Below, piece by piece: positions 11,328 to 21,662 of a stretch of DNA of 64,000 bases. The translations under genes were made by a program, and so were the position numbers. The stretch comes from Bryobacterales bacterium. Lineage in GTDB: Bacteria > Acidobacteriota > Terriglobia > Bryobacterales > Bryobacteraceae. Numbering within the stretch: position 1 is the first letter of the stretch; the number at the start of each line of letters is the position of its first letter. The stretch spans positions 80,030-144,029 of the forward strand of contig PLOR01000057.1 in assembly GCA_003142185.1 (NCBI GenBank). Direction: 5' to 3'. A model generated the notes under the pieces. That model ran no database searches and was not told where the DNA came from. It saw only the letters and a list, made by a program, of their open reading frames with translations.

Positions 11328-12283
11328 GCCGGTACACGAAGCAACCGCTCGATTTCGCCGGGTTGCACACGGTTGGGCTGCGCGAGCGCGGCGGCAAAAT
11401 CAGGACTGCGGACTTCGCGTCGCCGTACGTCAAGGGATCCGGCATGGGCGCGTGGCTGGATTCGCTGCCTCGCATCCTGGCGGGCGCGGACTTGCGCAAG
11501 GTAGCGGACGCCATCGCCGCCGCGCGCGCCCGGAAGCGCGCCATCATCTGGGCCTTGGGCGGCCACGTCATCAAGTGCGGCCTGGCGCCGGTGCTGATCG
11601 ACCTGATGCGGCGCGGCTACGCCACCGTGTTCGCGCTGAATGGTGCGGCGGCCATTCACGATTTCGAGATCGCGCTGGCCGGGCATACCAGTGAGGACGT
11701 GGAGGCGGCGCTACCGGACGGCCGCTTCGGATCGGCGGAAGAAACCGGCCGCGAAATGAATGATGCCATAGCCGTTGGTGTGCGCGACGGCCTGGGAATC
11801 GGCGAAGCGCTGGGCCGGCGCCTGGAAACTTTGGCCGACCCGGCCTGCGCGCCGTTCAGCCTGTTGCTGCAGGCTTACCGCGCCGCCGCGCCCGTCACCG
11901 TACACGTGGCGATTGGAACCGACACGCCGCACACGCATCCGGCCGCAGATGGGGCGGCCATCGGCGCCGGCTCGCACCATGATTTTCGCCTGCTGTGTTC
12001 CTATGTCGCGGATCTCGACGATGGCGGCGTGTATCTGAACGTGGGATCCGCGGTGGTACTGCCGGAGGTTTTCCTGAAGGCCGTTTCCGCGGTGCGCAAC
12101 CTGGGCCACCCGTTGAGCGGATTCACCACCGCCAATTTCGATTTTCTACAACACTACCGGCCGCGGATGAACGTGGTGCAACGTCCCCACGCCGGTTCCG
12201 GTGGCGCCGGCTATGCCATCACGGGACATCACGAGCTGATGATTCCCTTGCTGGCCGCGGCGCTGATCGAGAAGGATTCATGA
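11324..12283 (+). CDS. conserved protein of unknown function, weak deoxyhypusine-synthase resemblance
   Basis: 319 residues, starting at the ATG that overlaps the uvrA stop. The segment [19 protein letters not shown], followed by [18 protein letters not shown] and then HTSEDV...FGSAEETG, suggests a Rossmann-like nucleotide-binding protein. Parts loosely recall deoxyhypusine synthase, but the catalytic Lys region of that enzyme is not identifiable. A second conserved-looking block is [17 protein letters not shown]. It lies between uvrA and a CPBP protease, with 4-base overlaps on both sides, so it is translated within the operon. I do not assign a reaction. Confidence 0.7.
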
Positions 12284-13086
12284 CGCCGGAAGAGCCGCCT
12301 GTGAATCCCCCGTCAGCCGCCGGCCGGCCGGTGGCCCCAGCCGCGCCGGAGGCCGCGCCGGAGTTTCCCTCCGCCCTGCCACCCCCGCCGGAGCGCGATC
12401 CGTTCTGGGGCTACAGCGACCTGCTCTGGTTGTTCGGCCTGGCGATCGCCAGCGTGCTGTCGGCTTTGGCCGTCGAGCGGATCGCCCTGAAGTTGTTCAA
12501 ATTGGAAGTGGCAAGCATTGCCGCCGGGATGTTGGTGTTGTACGGTCTCTTGTGCGGCTCGCTGCGAATGATGTTTCGGGTGCTGTATGATCGCCCGTTC
12601 TGGCGCTCGCTGGGCTGGACACCTATCCGCATGCCGGTGATGTGGGTGATACTGTGCGGCATGATGACCGCGGTCCTGGTGGCGGTGGCGAGCAGCCTGA
12701 TCCACACGCCGACCGGCGACAACCCGATGACGCGACTGATGGAGACGCGCGCCGATGTGCTGGTGATGGGCGTGCTGGGCATCACTCTGGGGCCGCTCTG
12801 CGAGGAATTGGTCTTTCGCGGATTTCTGCAGCCGCTGCTGGTCCGCAGCCTGGGCGCGGCGCCCGGCATTGTGCTGGCTGCCGTACCGTTCGGGCTGCTC
12901 CATCTCCAGGAGTACGGCAACTCGTGGCGTCACGCGCTGATCATCGCAATGGCCGGCGCGGCCTTCGGATGGATGCGCCAGGCCACCGGTTCCACCAAGG
13001 CTGCCGCGATCATGCACGCGGCGTACAATTCGCTCTTCTTCATCGCGCTCATGACGGAAAAGAGGATTCTGCCCCAACTATGGTAG
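12280..13086 (+). CDS. CPBP family intramembrane glutamic endopeptidase
   Basis: 268 residues with a Pro/Ala-rich N-terminal stretch of about 45 residues and then several membrane helices. The family motifs are present: EELVFRGFL (EExxxR), a His in [11 protein letters not shown], and HAAYNSLFF near the C terminus. CPBP proteins include CAAX-prenyl-protease-like enzymes and bacteriocin-immunity proteins; the substrate is unknown. The ATG at 12280 overlaps the previous stop and the gene overlaps mtnA by 7 bases. A start further upstream is open but would run into the preceding gene. Confidence 0.85.
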   Translation: MTPEEPPVNPPSAAGRPVAPAAPEAAPEFPSALPPPPERDPFWGYSDLLWLFGLAIASVLSALAVERIALKLFKLEVASIAAGMLVLYGLLCGSLRMMFRVLYDRPFWRSLGWTPIRMPVMWVILCGMMTAVLVAVASSLIHTPTGDNPMTRLMETRADVLVMGVLGITLGPLCEELVFRGFLQPLLVRSLGAAPGIVLAAVPFGLLHLQEYGNSWRHALIIAMAGAAFGWMRQATGSTKAAAIMHAAYNSLFFIALMTEKRILPQLW

Positions 13087-14120
13087 AGACGATTCAATGG
13101 ATTGACGGCGCGGTGGTGATGATCGACCAGACGCGGCTGCCGCTCGAAGAAAAGTACGTCACCTGCCGTAGCTACCAGGACGTGGCCACGGCCATCCGCG
13201 ACATGACGATTCGCGGCGCGCCCGCCATCGGTGTGGCGGCGGCGATGGGCGTGGCGCTCGGCGTACTGCACGCTTCGGAAACCGATCTCGACGCACGGAC
13301 GCTCGACACCCAGATGGAGGAGATTTGCGCGACACTGGCGGCCACGCGTCCCACCGCAGTCAACCTCTTTTGGGCGATCGACCGGATGAAGCGGGTGTAC
13401 GCAAGCGTGGCCGGCCAGCCGATCGGGGAGATCCGCCGGCGCCTGGTGGAAGAAGCGCTGCTGGTGCGCGAGGAAGATATTGCGATCTGCCGCGCCATCG
13501 GCCGCAATGGAGCGGTGCTGGTGCCGGATCGGAAAACCGTGCTCACCCATTGCAACGCCGGTGCGCTGGCGACTGCGGGCTACGGAACCGCGCTAGGCGT
13601 GATTCGGGCGGCTGTGGAAGCCGGCAAGCAGATCGATGTCTTCGCCGATGAGACCCGCCCGTTCCTGCAAGGCGCGCGGCTGACGGTGTGGGAATTGCAG
13701 CAGGACGGCATTCCCACCACGCTCATCACCGACAACATGGCCGGCCACTTTCTGAAATCCGGGCGCATCGGCTGCGTGGTGGTGGGCGCGGACCGCATCG
13801 CCGCAAATGGGGACGTGGCCAACAAGGTGGGAACCTACTCGGTAGCCGTGCTGGCGAAGGAGAACGGCGTGCCGTTTTTTGTCGCCGCGCCCATTTCGAC
13901 GCTCGACCTGAGCCTCGCTTCGGGCGGCGCGATCCCCATCGAACAGCGCGCCGCCGAGGAAGTAACCCACGTTTTCGGCCACCGCATCGCCCCGGAAGGA
14001 ACAGTGGTCGAGAACCCGGCATTCGACGTCACGCCGGCGCGCTACGTCGCCGCCATCATCACCGAAGAGGGCGTGGCCCGCGCCCCGTATGAAGAATCAC
14101 TCAAAAAACTGGTAAGTTGA
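13080..14120 (+). CDS. mtnA: S-methyl-5-thioribose-1-phosphate isomerase
   Basis: 346 residues of the eIF2B-alpha-like family. It converts methylthioribose-1-phosphate to methylthioribulose-1-phosphate in methionine salvage. Diagnostic parts are [19 protein letters not shown] near residue 42, the catalytic Cys158 in [18 protein letters not shown], and the catalytic Asp238 in [17 protein letters not shown]. No other salvage genes are in the window. Translation begins at the ATG overlapping the CPBP 3' end; the longer open frame upstream is out of register with any gene and was ignored. Confidence 0.95.
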   Translation: MVETIQWIDGAVVMIDQTRLPLEEKYVTCRSYQDVATAIRDMTIRGAPAIGVAAAMGVALGVLHASETDLDARTLDTQMEEICATLAATRPTAVNLFWAIDRMKRVYASVAGQPIGEIRRRLVEEALLVREEDIAICRAIGRNGAVLVPDRKTVLTHCNAGALATAGYGTALGVIRAAVEAGKQIDVFADETRPFLQGARLTVWELQQDGIPTTLITDNMAGHFLKSGRIGCVVVGADRIAANGDVANKVGTYSVAVLAKENGVPFFVAAPISTLDLSLASGGAIPIEQRAAEEVTHVFGHRIAPEGTVVENPAFDVTPARYVAAIITEEGVARAPYEESLKKLVS

Positions 14121-14128
14121 AAAGTGAA

Positions 14129-14629
14129 ATGCGAACCATCCTGATTACTCTCTTATGCTCCCTGACGCTGGCGGCCGGCGACGCCGCGCGGCGCGCTCCG
14201 GGCTTTGCCCTCCCCGACATGAAACTCCAGTTTCACGATCTGGCCGATTATCGCGGCAAAGTGCTGGTCCTGGAGTTCTTGAAGACCGACTGCCCGCACT
14301 GCGCCGCATTTGCGGAAGTCTTGGCTCAGATTCAGCCGAAGTATGGCGACAAGGTTGCAGTGCTTGCGGTGGCTCACATAGGTGGCACGGACTCGCCGCA
14401 GAACGTCGCGCAATATATAGCCGGACACCAACTGACCTACCCGGTGGTGCTCGACGAGGGGCAGATGATGTTCTCCTACGTGCTCGCGCAAAAAAGTGAT
14501 ATGCCCCGCGTGTTCGTCATCGATGCCGGCGGCTTCATCCGCGCGGACTATGAGTACAGCGTCCTGACGCGCGAGGTCTTCGAGGGCAAGGCCCTGTTTA
14601 CCGACATCGACAAGCTGCTGAAGAAATAG
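14129..14629 (+). CDS. secreted thioredoxin/TlpA-like protein
   Basis: 166 residues from the ATG at 14129, giving a clean signal peptide (MRTILITLLCSLTLAAG). A TTG at 14117 overlapping the mtnA stop is an alternative start. The thioredoxin fold has the active site CPHC (C55, C58) in LKTDCPHCAAF and a cis-Pro region SDMPRVFVID. It probably acts as a periplasmic thiol-disulfide reductase or AhpC/TSA-like redoxin. It is the last gene of the uvrA run; the hairpin at 14644-14667 follows. Confidence 0.8.
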   Translation: MRTILITLLCSLTLAAGDAARRAPGFALPDMKLQFHDLADYRGKVLVLEFLKTDCPHCAAFAEVLAQIQPKYGDKVAVLAVAHIGGTDSPQNVAQYIAGHQLTYPVVLDEGQMMFSYVLAQKSDMPRVFVIDAGGFIRADYEYSVLTREVFEGKALFTDIDKLLKK

Positions 14630-14643
14630 CGGCAGTGGTAGCG

Positions 14644-14667
14644 CCGGCGATCGGTTTTTGTCGCCGG
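14644..14667. terminator. hairpin between convergent genes
   Basis: CCGGCGA and TCGCCGG form a 7-bp stem around a ten-base T-rich loop. The preceding GTAGCGCCGGCG resembles one arm of the long inverted repeat at 21566-21647, so this may be a degenerate copy of that element serving as a terminator. Confidence 0.45.
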
Positions 14668-14710
14668 TCTTCGCCAGTGGCAGTCCACAAAAAGCGATGG
14701 TCTGTCCTGC

Positions 14711-15097
14711 CTATTTCTTGCTACTCAGCTTCAGATTGATGGTCGCCAGTTTGCGCGTGTCGAAGGAACTGAGGGTGTGGGCGCCGCTCGATGCGCCATT
14801 ATATTCGGCCTTCAGCTCATAGTCGATATCGGGGCTGAGGTCGTGAAAATAGTAGCTGCCGTCCTTCTGGGTAAAGAACGAGCGAATTTGCAGGCTCTTG
14901 GTGTTCTTCAGATAGACGACGGCGCCGTTCACCAGGCTGTCGTCCGGCGCGGTGACGGAGCCCTGCACGGTGCGCGTCTGGGGGTCCTTGGCGAAACCGG
15001 CGGTGACAGCGAACAGCAGGGCAGCCGCCAGCAACGCCAGCCCGGCGACCGAAAAGGCGCGCACGCGTCCGTGAACGCGTGGAATTATGGATGGCAT
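14711..15097 (-). CDS. exported carboxypeptidase-regulatory-like domain protein
   Basis: 128 residues from the ATG at 15097, which lies one base after the stop of the upstream zinc-ribbon gene. A longer start at 15157 would overlap that gene by 59 bases and is less likely. There is an N-terminal hydrophobic export segment (VAGLALLAAALLFAVTAGFA) followed by a beta-sandwich like the carboxypeptidase regulatory domain: TVQGSVTAPDDSLVNGAVVYL, then DGSYYFHDLSPDIDYELKAEY. Such domains usually mediate surface or carbohydrate interactions. The tight coupling to a LysW-like protein is unusual; function unknown. Confidence 0.75.
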   Translation of the reverse strand: MPSIIPRVHGRVRAFSVAGLALLAAALLFAVTAGFAKDPQTRTVQGSVTAPDDSLVNGAVVYLKNTKSLQIRSFFTQKDGSYYFHDLSPDIDYELKAEYNGASSGAHTLSSFDTRKLATINLKLSSKK

Positions 15098-15098
15098 C

Positions 15099-15320
15099 TT
15101 ATTTCCATTCCTCGTCTTCGGCTTCTTCTTCGTCTTCGTCCTCGAAGAGTTCCGCATCCTCTTCGTCCTCGGCCAACTCCTCGGCCGTTTCCAGCTCCAG
15201 AGGATCGGTGCCGACTACCCGGAGATCCGCTCCGCACTCATCGCAACTGAGCGGGTCGCCCTCGTCGAGGTCTTCTTCCTCGACATCGATCTCGCCTTTG
15301 CATTCCGGACACTTGACCAT
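15099..15320 (-). CDS. LysW-like acidic zinc-ribbon protein with altered C terminus
   Basis: 73 residues. The first about 45 (MVKCPECKGEIDVEEEDL, then LSCDECGADLRVVGTDPLELE) match LysW/ArgW, the small amino-group carrier of lysine and arginine synthesis, including both CxxC pairs. LysW ends in EDWGE, whose last Glu carries the substrate; this protein instead continues for about 20 acidic residues and ends in EDEEWK. It therefore lacks the carrier end, and no lysX/argX ligase is nearby. It may be a relative with another role, such as metal binding or protein interaction. A GGGAGG ribosome-binding site precedes the ATG. Confidence 0.75.
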   Translation of the reverse strand: MVKCPECKGEIDVEEEDLDEGDPLSCDECGADLRVVGTDPLELETAEELAEDEEDAELFEDEDEEEAEDEEWK

Positions 15321-15394
15321 CGATCCATGCCTCCCAAAACTACTCTTATACGATAGATTGCCGCCAAAGCAAGTGCGTTTCCGGCTATCGGACC

Positions 15395-15910
15395 CTATTC
15401 GGCGGCGGCCAGCCGCGCCAGGCGCCGCCGCGTGGTGGCCGGTACGATCCCTTTCATGCGCAGATACGTAAACAACTGCTGGCGATGGGTCAGTTCATGC
15501 TCCGCGACCCATAGCAACATCTCCAGCCGCGTGACCATCGCGCCATCCACGCGCTTCATCATCCCAGCCCAGAACTCGGGCTTCTGTGCGGCCAGTTGCG
15601 GGGCGCGCTCGTCCACGGATTCGCGCAACCGGCGGACCAGCTCGGCCGGCTCCAGGGTCTCTGGGATGTGGGCCGTGTGGGTGGCGATACGCGCGCGAAA
15701 ATCGGGGCCGGCGAAATCGGTATCGCCCGCCAGCAGCATGCCGGTCAGGCCGTGGGTGGACACCAGGATGTGGCGGCCGATCTGGCCGAAGGTCTGCAAG
15801 TCGGCCGCCGGACTATATCCAAATTCGCCCGCCGGGAACTCCTCCACGGCGGCGATCGTATCCTGGCGCACGTTCTTCCAGGAATCGATGATGTACTCCG
15901 CTCTCACCAT
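15395..15910 (-). CDS. DinB-family four-helix protein
   Basis: 171 residues from the ATG at 15910. Features of the DinB/YfiT fold are an N-terminal WKNVRQDTIAAVEEFP helix, a His in GQIGRHILVSTHGL and a C-terminal pair in EHELTHRQQLFTYLR, giving the three-His metal site. Members act as metal-dependent thiol-S-transferases or are uncharacterised. A longer open frame extends upstream but has no family similarity, so the internal ATG was chosen. Confidence 0.85.
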   Translation of the reverse strand: MVRAEYIIDSWKNVRQDTIAAVEEFPAGEFGYSPAADLQTFGQIGRHILVSTHGLTGMLLAGDTDFAGPDFRARIATHTAHIPETLEPAELVRRLRESVDERAPQLAAQKPEFWAGMMKRVDGAMVTRLEMLLWVAEHELTHRQQLFTYLRMKGIVPATTRRRLARLAAAE

Positions 15911-16013
15911 GTCCTCATTGTACCCGCACGATGGCTGGTGGCGACGGCGATGAGCTATGCGTTCCTGGCAGCAGCGTTGGACGTGGACAGGCGAGTTGCG
16001 AAAATGCATCGAC

Positions 16014-16042
16014 GTGAGGCATACTGATGATATATGCCTCAC
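16014..16042. promoter_or_regulatory. palindromic operator on the start codon of the RHH gene
   Basis: GTGAGGCATA (16014-16023) and TATGCCTCAC (16033-16042) form a perfect 10-bp inverted repeat around nine bases, and the ATG of the next gene (16034) lies in the right arm. A palindrome in this place fits autoregulation by a dimeric ribbon-helix-helix repressor. Confidence 0.65.
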
Positions 16043-16366
16043 GCCGTTACGACAACTAAAGGCAGCCTTGGTCCAAAGTCCAGGGGAAATCATCCGGACA
16101 AAATCGAGTCGCGTCGCGGCAAAGTCGAATTCCGGTACACCGTCGGACTTGTCCCCAACCTTGCGAATCAAGTCAAGCGGTACGCCGAGACAGTTGACGT
16201 GAGCATGAGCAAAGCGATCGCAGGGCTGGTTCGTCTCGGGCTGGAGAGCCAGGAGAACCGCAAGCGGGAATTCTTCAAGAAGCTGAAAGAGAATCTTGCC
16301 GAAGACGGCCCGAACCAGCAGGATCGACTGGTCGATGAATTCCGCACACTGATACTCGGCCGCTGA
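16034..16366 (+). CDS. ribbon-helix-helix protein, candidate antitoxin
   Basis: 110 residues. After a basic N terminus the sequence VEFRYTVGL (strand), VPNLANQVKRYAETVD (helix) and SMSKAIAGLVRLGLESQE (helix) follows the ribbon-helix-helix layout of Arc/CopG DNA-binding proteins. The tail is charged. The gene starts inside a perfect palindrome and is followed three bases later by a small gene on the same strand, the typical layout of an autoregulated toxin-antitoxin pair. Base use resembles the neighbours only loosely and the pair has no other context. DNA binding is well supported by pattern; the antitoxin role is inferred. Confidence 0.6.
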   Translation: MPHAVTTTKGSLGPKSRGNHPDKIESRRGKVEFRYTVGLVPNLANQVKRYAETVDVSMSKAIAGLVRLGLESQENRKREFFKKLKENLAEDGPNQQDRLVDEFRTLILGR

Positions 16367-16369
16367 ACG

Positions 16370-16612
16370 ATGCCCAAGATTCAGTGGGAACGGCTTCCCA
16401 GAGAGAAGTGGGCCCACCTTCGCGACCGCGCAAAGGAGCGGCTGATCTCCGAGGCGGATTTATTCGAATTGGCTGAGTGGAAGGCGCAGGGTTTCGACGT
16501 GCCCGATGGCGACTGGTACAAGGATTTCGGAACGTTTAAGCTGTGCGGCACCGGCAGATATCCAAGTACGTTTCTGGTTGCCGGACAAGCCGCGCGCGGC
16601 AAGCGGTTGTAA
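16370..16612 (+). CDS. small uncharacterised protein, partner of the RHH protein
   Basis: 80 residues, basic, no membrane segment or signal. It has a Trp- and charge-rich N-terminal helical part (RLPREKWAHLRDRAKERLIS) and a compact-looking second half GDWYKDFGTFKLCGTGRYPS. It resembles no toxin family I can name (not RelE, MazF, PIN or HicA by eye). Its position three bases downstream of the RHH gene suggests a toxin-like or accessory partner. The sequence looks complete. Confidence 0.5.
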   Translation: MPKIQWERLPREKWAHLRDRAKERLISEADLFELAEWKAQGFDVPDGDWYKDFGTFKLCGTGRYPSTFLVAGQAARGKRL

Positions 16613-16647
16613 CCGGCCCCGCCTGAGCCCACCGGCTCTCCGCCGGT

Positions 16648-16653
16648 ATAATA
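16648..16653 (+). promoter_or_regulatory. candidate -10 box very close to the aceE start
   Basis: A perfect TATAAT ends 10 bases before the aceE ATG. If used, the transcript would have a leader of only a few bases, i.e. be nearly leaderless. No -35 was recognised. Confidence 0.3.
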
Positions 16654-16663
16654 ATAGGTACCA

Positions 16664-19339
<2,676 letters not shown>

Positions 19340-19372
19340 TGAGAGGCTACGATCCCTTATTCTGAGCCCTAT

Positions 19373-19397
19373 CGGAGCCGCGACCAAAGGGAGCGGT
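19373..19397 (+). repeat. 25-base repeat, left copy flanking the CDF gene
   Basis: This copy is the inverse complement of 20374-20398 with one mismatch; the two flank the cation diffusion facilitator gene. A third, slightly different copy lies at 63036-63061 in the same orientation as this one. Confidence 0.8.
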
Positions 19398-19443
19398 TGC
19401 TACGCGGTTGCCCGGCTATTACGTAACGAGGCCTGACTTTCCG

Positions 19444-20349
19444 ATGCAAGCGGGACAGCGCATTGCGGCCGCCGGGATGGCGATCACCGGCGCGCTCGCC
19501 CTGGTGAAGATCTTCACCGGGCTGGCGGGACACTCCACGGCGGTGGTCGCCGACGGTATGGAGTCCGCGGGTGACGTGTTTTCTTCCGGCATGGTCCTGC
19601 TGGGCCTCACCGTCAGCTTTAAACCCGCCGATCAGAATCACCCTTACGGCCACGGTCGCGCGGAAATCCTGAGCGGCCTGCTGGTGGGGTTGGTGCTGGC
19701 CTCGGCCGGCGCGCTGATTTCGTACGGCTCCTTTCTGCGGCTGGGCCAGCCCCACGAGCCGCTACGCTGGTTTGTGATCTGGCCTCTGGTGGCTTCGCTC
19801 GTGGCCAAGAGCGCGCTGGCAACCACCAAGTTCCAGGTGGGGAAAAGAATGCGCAGCGCGGCGCTGATGGGCGACGCCTTGCACGACACTACCGATTGTC
19901 TTTCCGCCCTCACCGCGCTCACCGCGGTGGCCCTTACCCTCGCCGCCCCGCAACGTTTTTTCAATGCCGACCGGTACGGCGGTCTCGCCGTGGGCATCAT
20001 CGTCATCGTTGCCGGCGTACGGGTGACGCGCGAAACCATGCTGCAGTTGATGGATACCATGCCCAGTGACCGAATGATGGCGGAGATCCGCGCCGCGGCG
20101 GCGCAGGTGCCCGGCGTGCTGGGCGTGGAGAAGTGTTTTGCCCGCAAGACCGGCCTCAGCTACCACGTGGACCTGCACATGGAAGTCGATCCCGAAATGA
20201 CGGTCCGCCAGTCGCACGACATTGCCCACGAAGTGCGGATGCGCGTTGTGGATCAGGTGGAGTGGGTGGCCGACGTGCTGGTGCATGTCGAGCCGGCGCC
20301 CGGAGTGGGGGCGAGCGTCAACCCGCGCGAGCATCAGAGCCGGTCATGA
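19444..20349 (+). CDS. cation diffusion facilitator transporter
   Basis: 301 residues from the ATG at 19444; a TTG at 19408 is possible but sits on the repeat edge. The CDF transmembrane domain is recognisable with a metal site in DGMESAGDVFSSG (TM2) and a second in DALHDTTD (TM5), and a cytoplasmic C-terminal dimerisation domain with YHVDLHMEVDPEM. CDF proteins export Zn, Co, Fe or Mn in exchange for protons; the first motif is not the classic Zn arrangement, so the metal is undecided. The gene is flanked by 25-base inverted repeats and followed by a terminator-like hairpin. Confidence 0.88.
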   Translation: MQAGQRIAAAGMAITGALALVKIFTGLAGHSTAVVADGMESAGDVFSSGMVLLGLTVSFKPADQNHPYGHGRAEILSGLLVGLVLASAGALISYGSFLRLGQPHEPLRWFVIWPLVASLVAKSALATTKFQVGKRMRSAALMGDALHDTTDCLSALTALTAVALTLAAPQRFFNADRYGGLAVGIIVIVAGVRVTRETMLQLMDTMPSDRMMAEIRAAAAQVPGVLGVEKCFARKTGLSYHVDLHMEVDPEMTVRQSHDIAHEVRMRVVDQVEWVADVLVHVEPAPGVGASVNPREHQSRS

Positions 20350-20373
20350 GGTATTCGGTTCAATCGCGGCGTG

Positions 20374-20398
20374 ACCGCTCCCTATGGTCGCGGCTCCG
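20374..20398 (-). repeat. 25-base repeat, right inverted copy
   Basis: Inverted partner of 19373-19397, 24 of 25 bases identical after reverse complementation. Confidence 0.8.
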
Positions 20399-20433
20399 AT
20401 AAGCGCCGTGGCGCGGGCCGTCCGGCCTGCAGA

Positions 20434-20460
20434 GTCGAGAGTCGTCTCGACTTTTCTTCC
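20434..20460 (+). terminator. hairpin terminator after the CDF gene
   Basis: GTCGAGA-GTCG-TCTCGAC forms a 7-bp stem with a four-base loop, followed by TTTTCTTCC. The loop and T-tract match the copies at 60241 and, on the minus strand, at 7109-7138. Confidence 0.65.
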
Positions 20461-20490
20461 CGCGCGGCGCGTTCTTCAACGGTCGTTTCT

Positions 20491-21519
20491 TCAAGCCTGA
20501 AACCGCCGCACTGCTTCGCGGGTGCCCGTTTCGTAGGCGTCGATCAGCTTGTCCCAGGTCGCGTTGGCCTCGGCGTCAATCTGTTTTCGCGCGGGGTCTG
20601 CGTCGAACCAGGCCAGCGTCTGGCGCACGCCACGGCCGAACGGCATGGTGGCGCAATAGCCGGGAACGAAGCGCTTGATCTTGGTGTTATCGAAGACCAC
20701 GCTGACGGCCTTATCGCCGGCGAGTCCGCCCAACTCGCCGGGCAGGCAGGCGGCGATGAAATCGGTTGGCATGTGGACCAGTTGCGGCTCCGCGCCGGCC
20801 GCCTCGCCCACAATGCGGTAGAACTGGTCCCAACTCATCACTTCATCGGATGTGATGTGGAAGGCGTGCCCGATCGCCTGCTCATTCCCGAGCAGGCCTA
20901 CCAGGCCTTTGGCGAAGTCGGTGTTGTGCGTGATCACCCAGAGCGACGAGCCATCGCCCGGCACAATGACCTTCTTTCCCCGCCGGATGCGGTCCACCGC
21001 CGTGTACGATTTGGTCCAACTGTTGATGGCGAGCGTGATCTGCGTCTCGCCGTAGGTCAGCGAAGGTCGCACGATGGTAACCGGGAAGCCCTCTTCGCGG
21101 TAGGCCTTCATGAGCCGCTCTTCGCAGGCGATTTTGTTGCGCGAGTAATCCCAGTATGGATTTGCGAGCGGCGTCGATTCGGTAATCAGATAGTGAGACG
21201 CCGGCTTTTGATAGGCGCTGGCGGAGCTGATGAAGATGTACTGCCGCGTGCGGCCGCGAAACAGTTCCAGGTCGCGTTCGATATCGGCGGGCGTGTAGGC
21301 GATCCAATCCACCACCGCGTCAAAGGACGCCGCGCCACCGAGCGCTCGCGCAGCCGACGCAGTGTCCGCCATGTCGACGGTCAGAGTCTTCACTCCGCTG
21401 GGCAGATCCGCCGCGCGCCGCCCACGCGTGAGGAGCGTGAGATCGATACCCAACTCGGCCGCCAGCCGCGTGCACGCGGTGCTGATGATGCCCGTCCCGC
21501 CAATGAAAAGAACTCGCAT
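20491..21519 (-). CDS. NAD-dependent epimerase/dehydratase (extended SDR)
   Basis: 342 residues with the N-terminal nucleotide-binding motif MRVLFIGGTGIIS and an Asp after strand 3 (TVDMADTAS). The catalytic region reads ISSASAYQ, with a degenerate YWDYSRNKIACEE in place of YxxxK (Tyr and Lys are present: YSRNK). It resembles nucleoside-sugar epimerase-like SDRs, including chloroplast RNA-binding CSP41-type proteins, but the substrate is unknown. The same-strand gene upstream is the zinc-dependent dehydrogenase, separated by a 30-bp inverted repeat. Confidence 0.82.
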   Translation of the reverse strand: MRVLFIGGTGIISTACTRLAAELGIDLTLLTRGRRAADLPSGVKTLTVDMADTASAARALGGAASFDAVVDWIAYTPADIERDLELFRGRTRQYIFISSASAYQKPASHYLITESTPLANPYWDYSRNKIACEERLMKAYREEGFPVTIVRPSLTYGETQITLAINSWTKSYTAVDRIRRGKKVIVPGDGSSLWVITHNTDFAKGLVGLLGNEQAIGHAFHITSDEVMSWDQFYRIVGEAAGAEPQLVHMPTDFIAACLPGELGGLAGDKAVSVVFDNTKIKRFVPGYCATMPFGRGVRQTLAWFDADPARKQIDAEANATWDKLIDAYETGTREAVRRFQA

Positions 21520-21565
21520 GGAGCTGTTGTACCACGCCGGTGGGGCATGCTTTCCGCTGCGACAA

Positions 21566-21647
21566 AAGAACCGGCGGCAAGACCGCCGGCGCTACCAAGA
21601 AACTCGATCGCCTTGCCGTAGCGCCGGCGGTCTTGCCGCCGGTTCTT
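21566..21647. repeat. 30-bp perfect inverted repeat
   Basis: The arms 21566-21595 and 21618-21647 are exact reverse complements, 22 bases apart, in the spacer between two same-strand genes. Each arm also contains its own 7-bp hairpin (CCGGCGG / CCGCCGG), so a cruciform or a strong RNA structure is possible. Confidence 0.9.
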
Positions 21648-21662
21648 CGCGAGCCACGTAGC

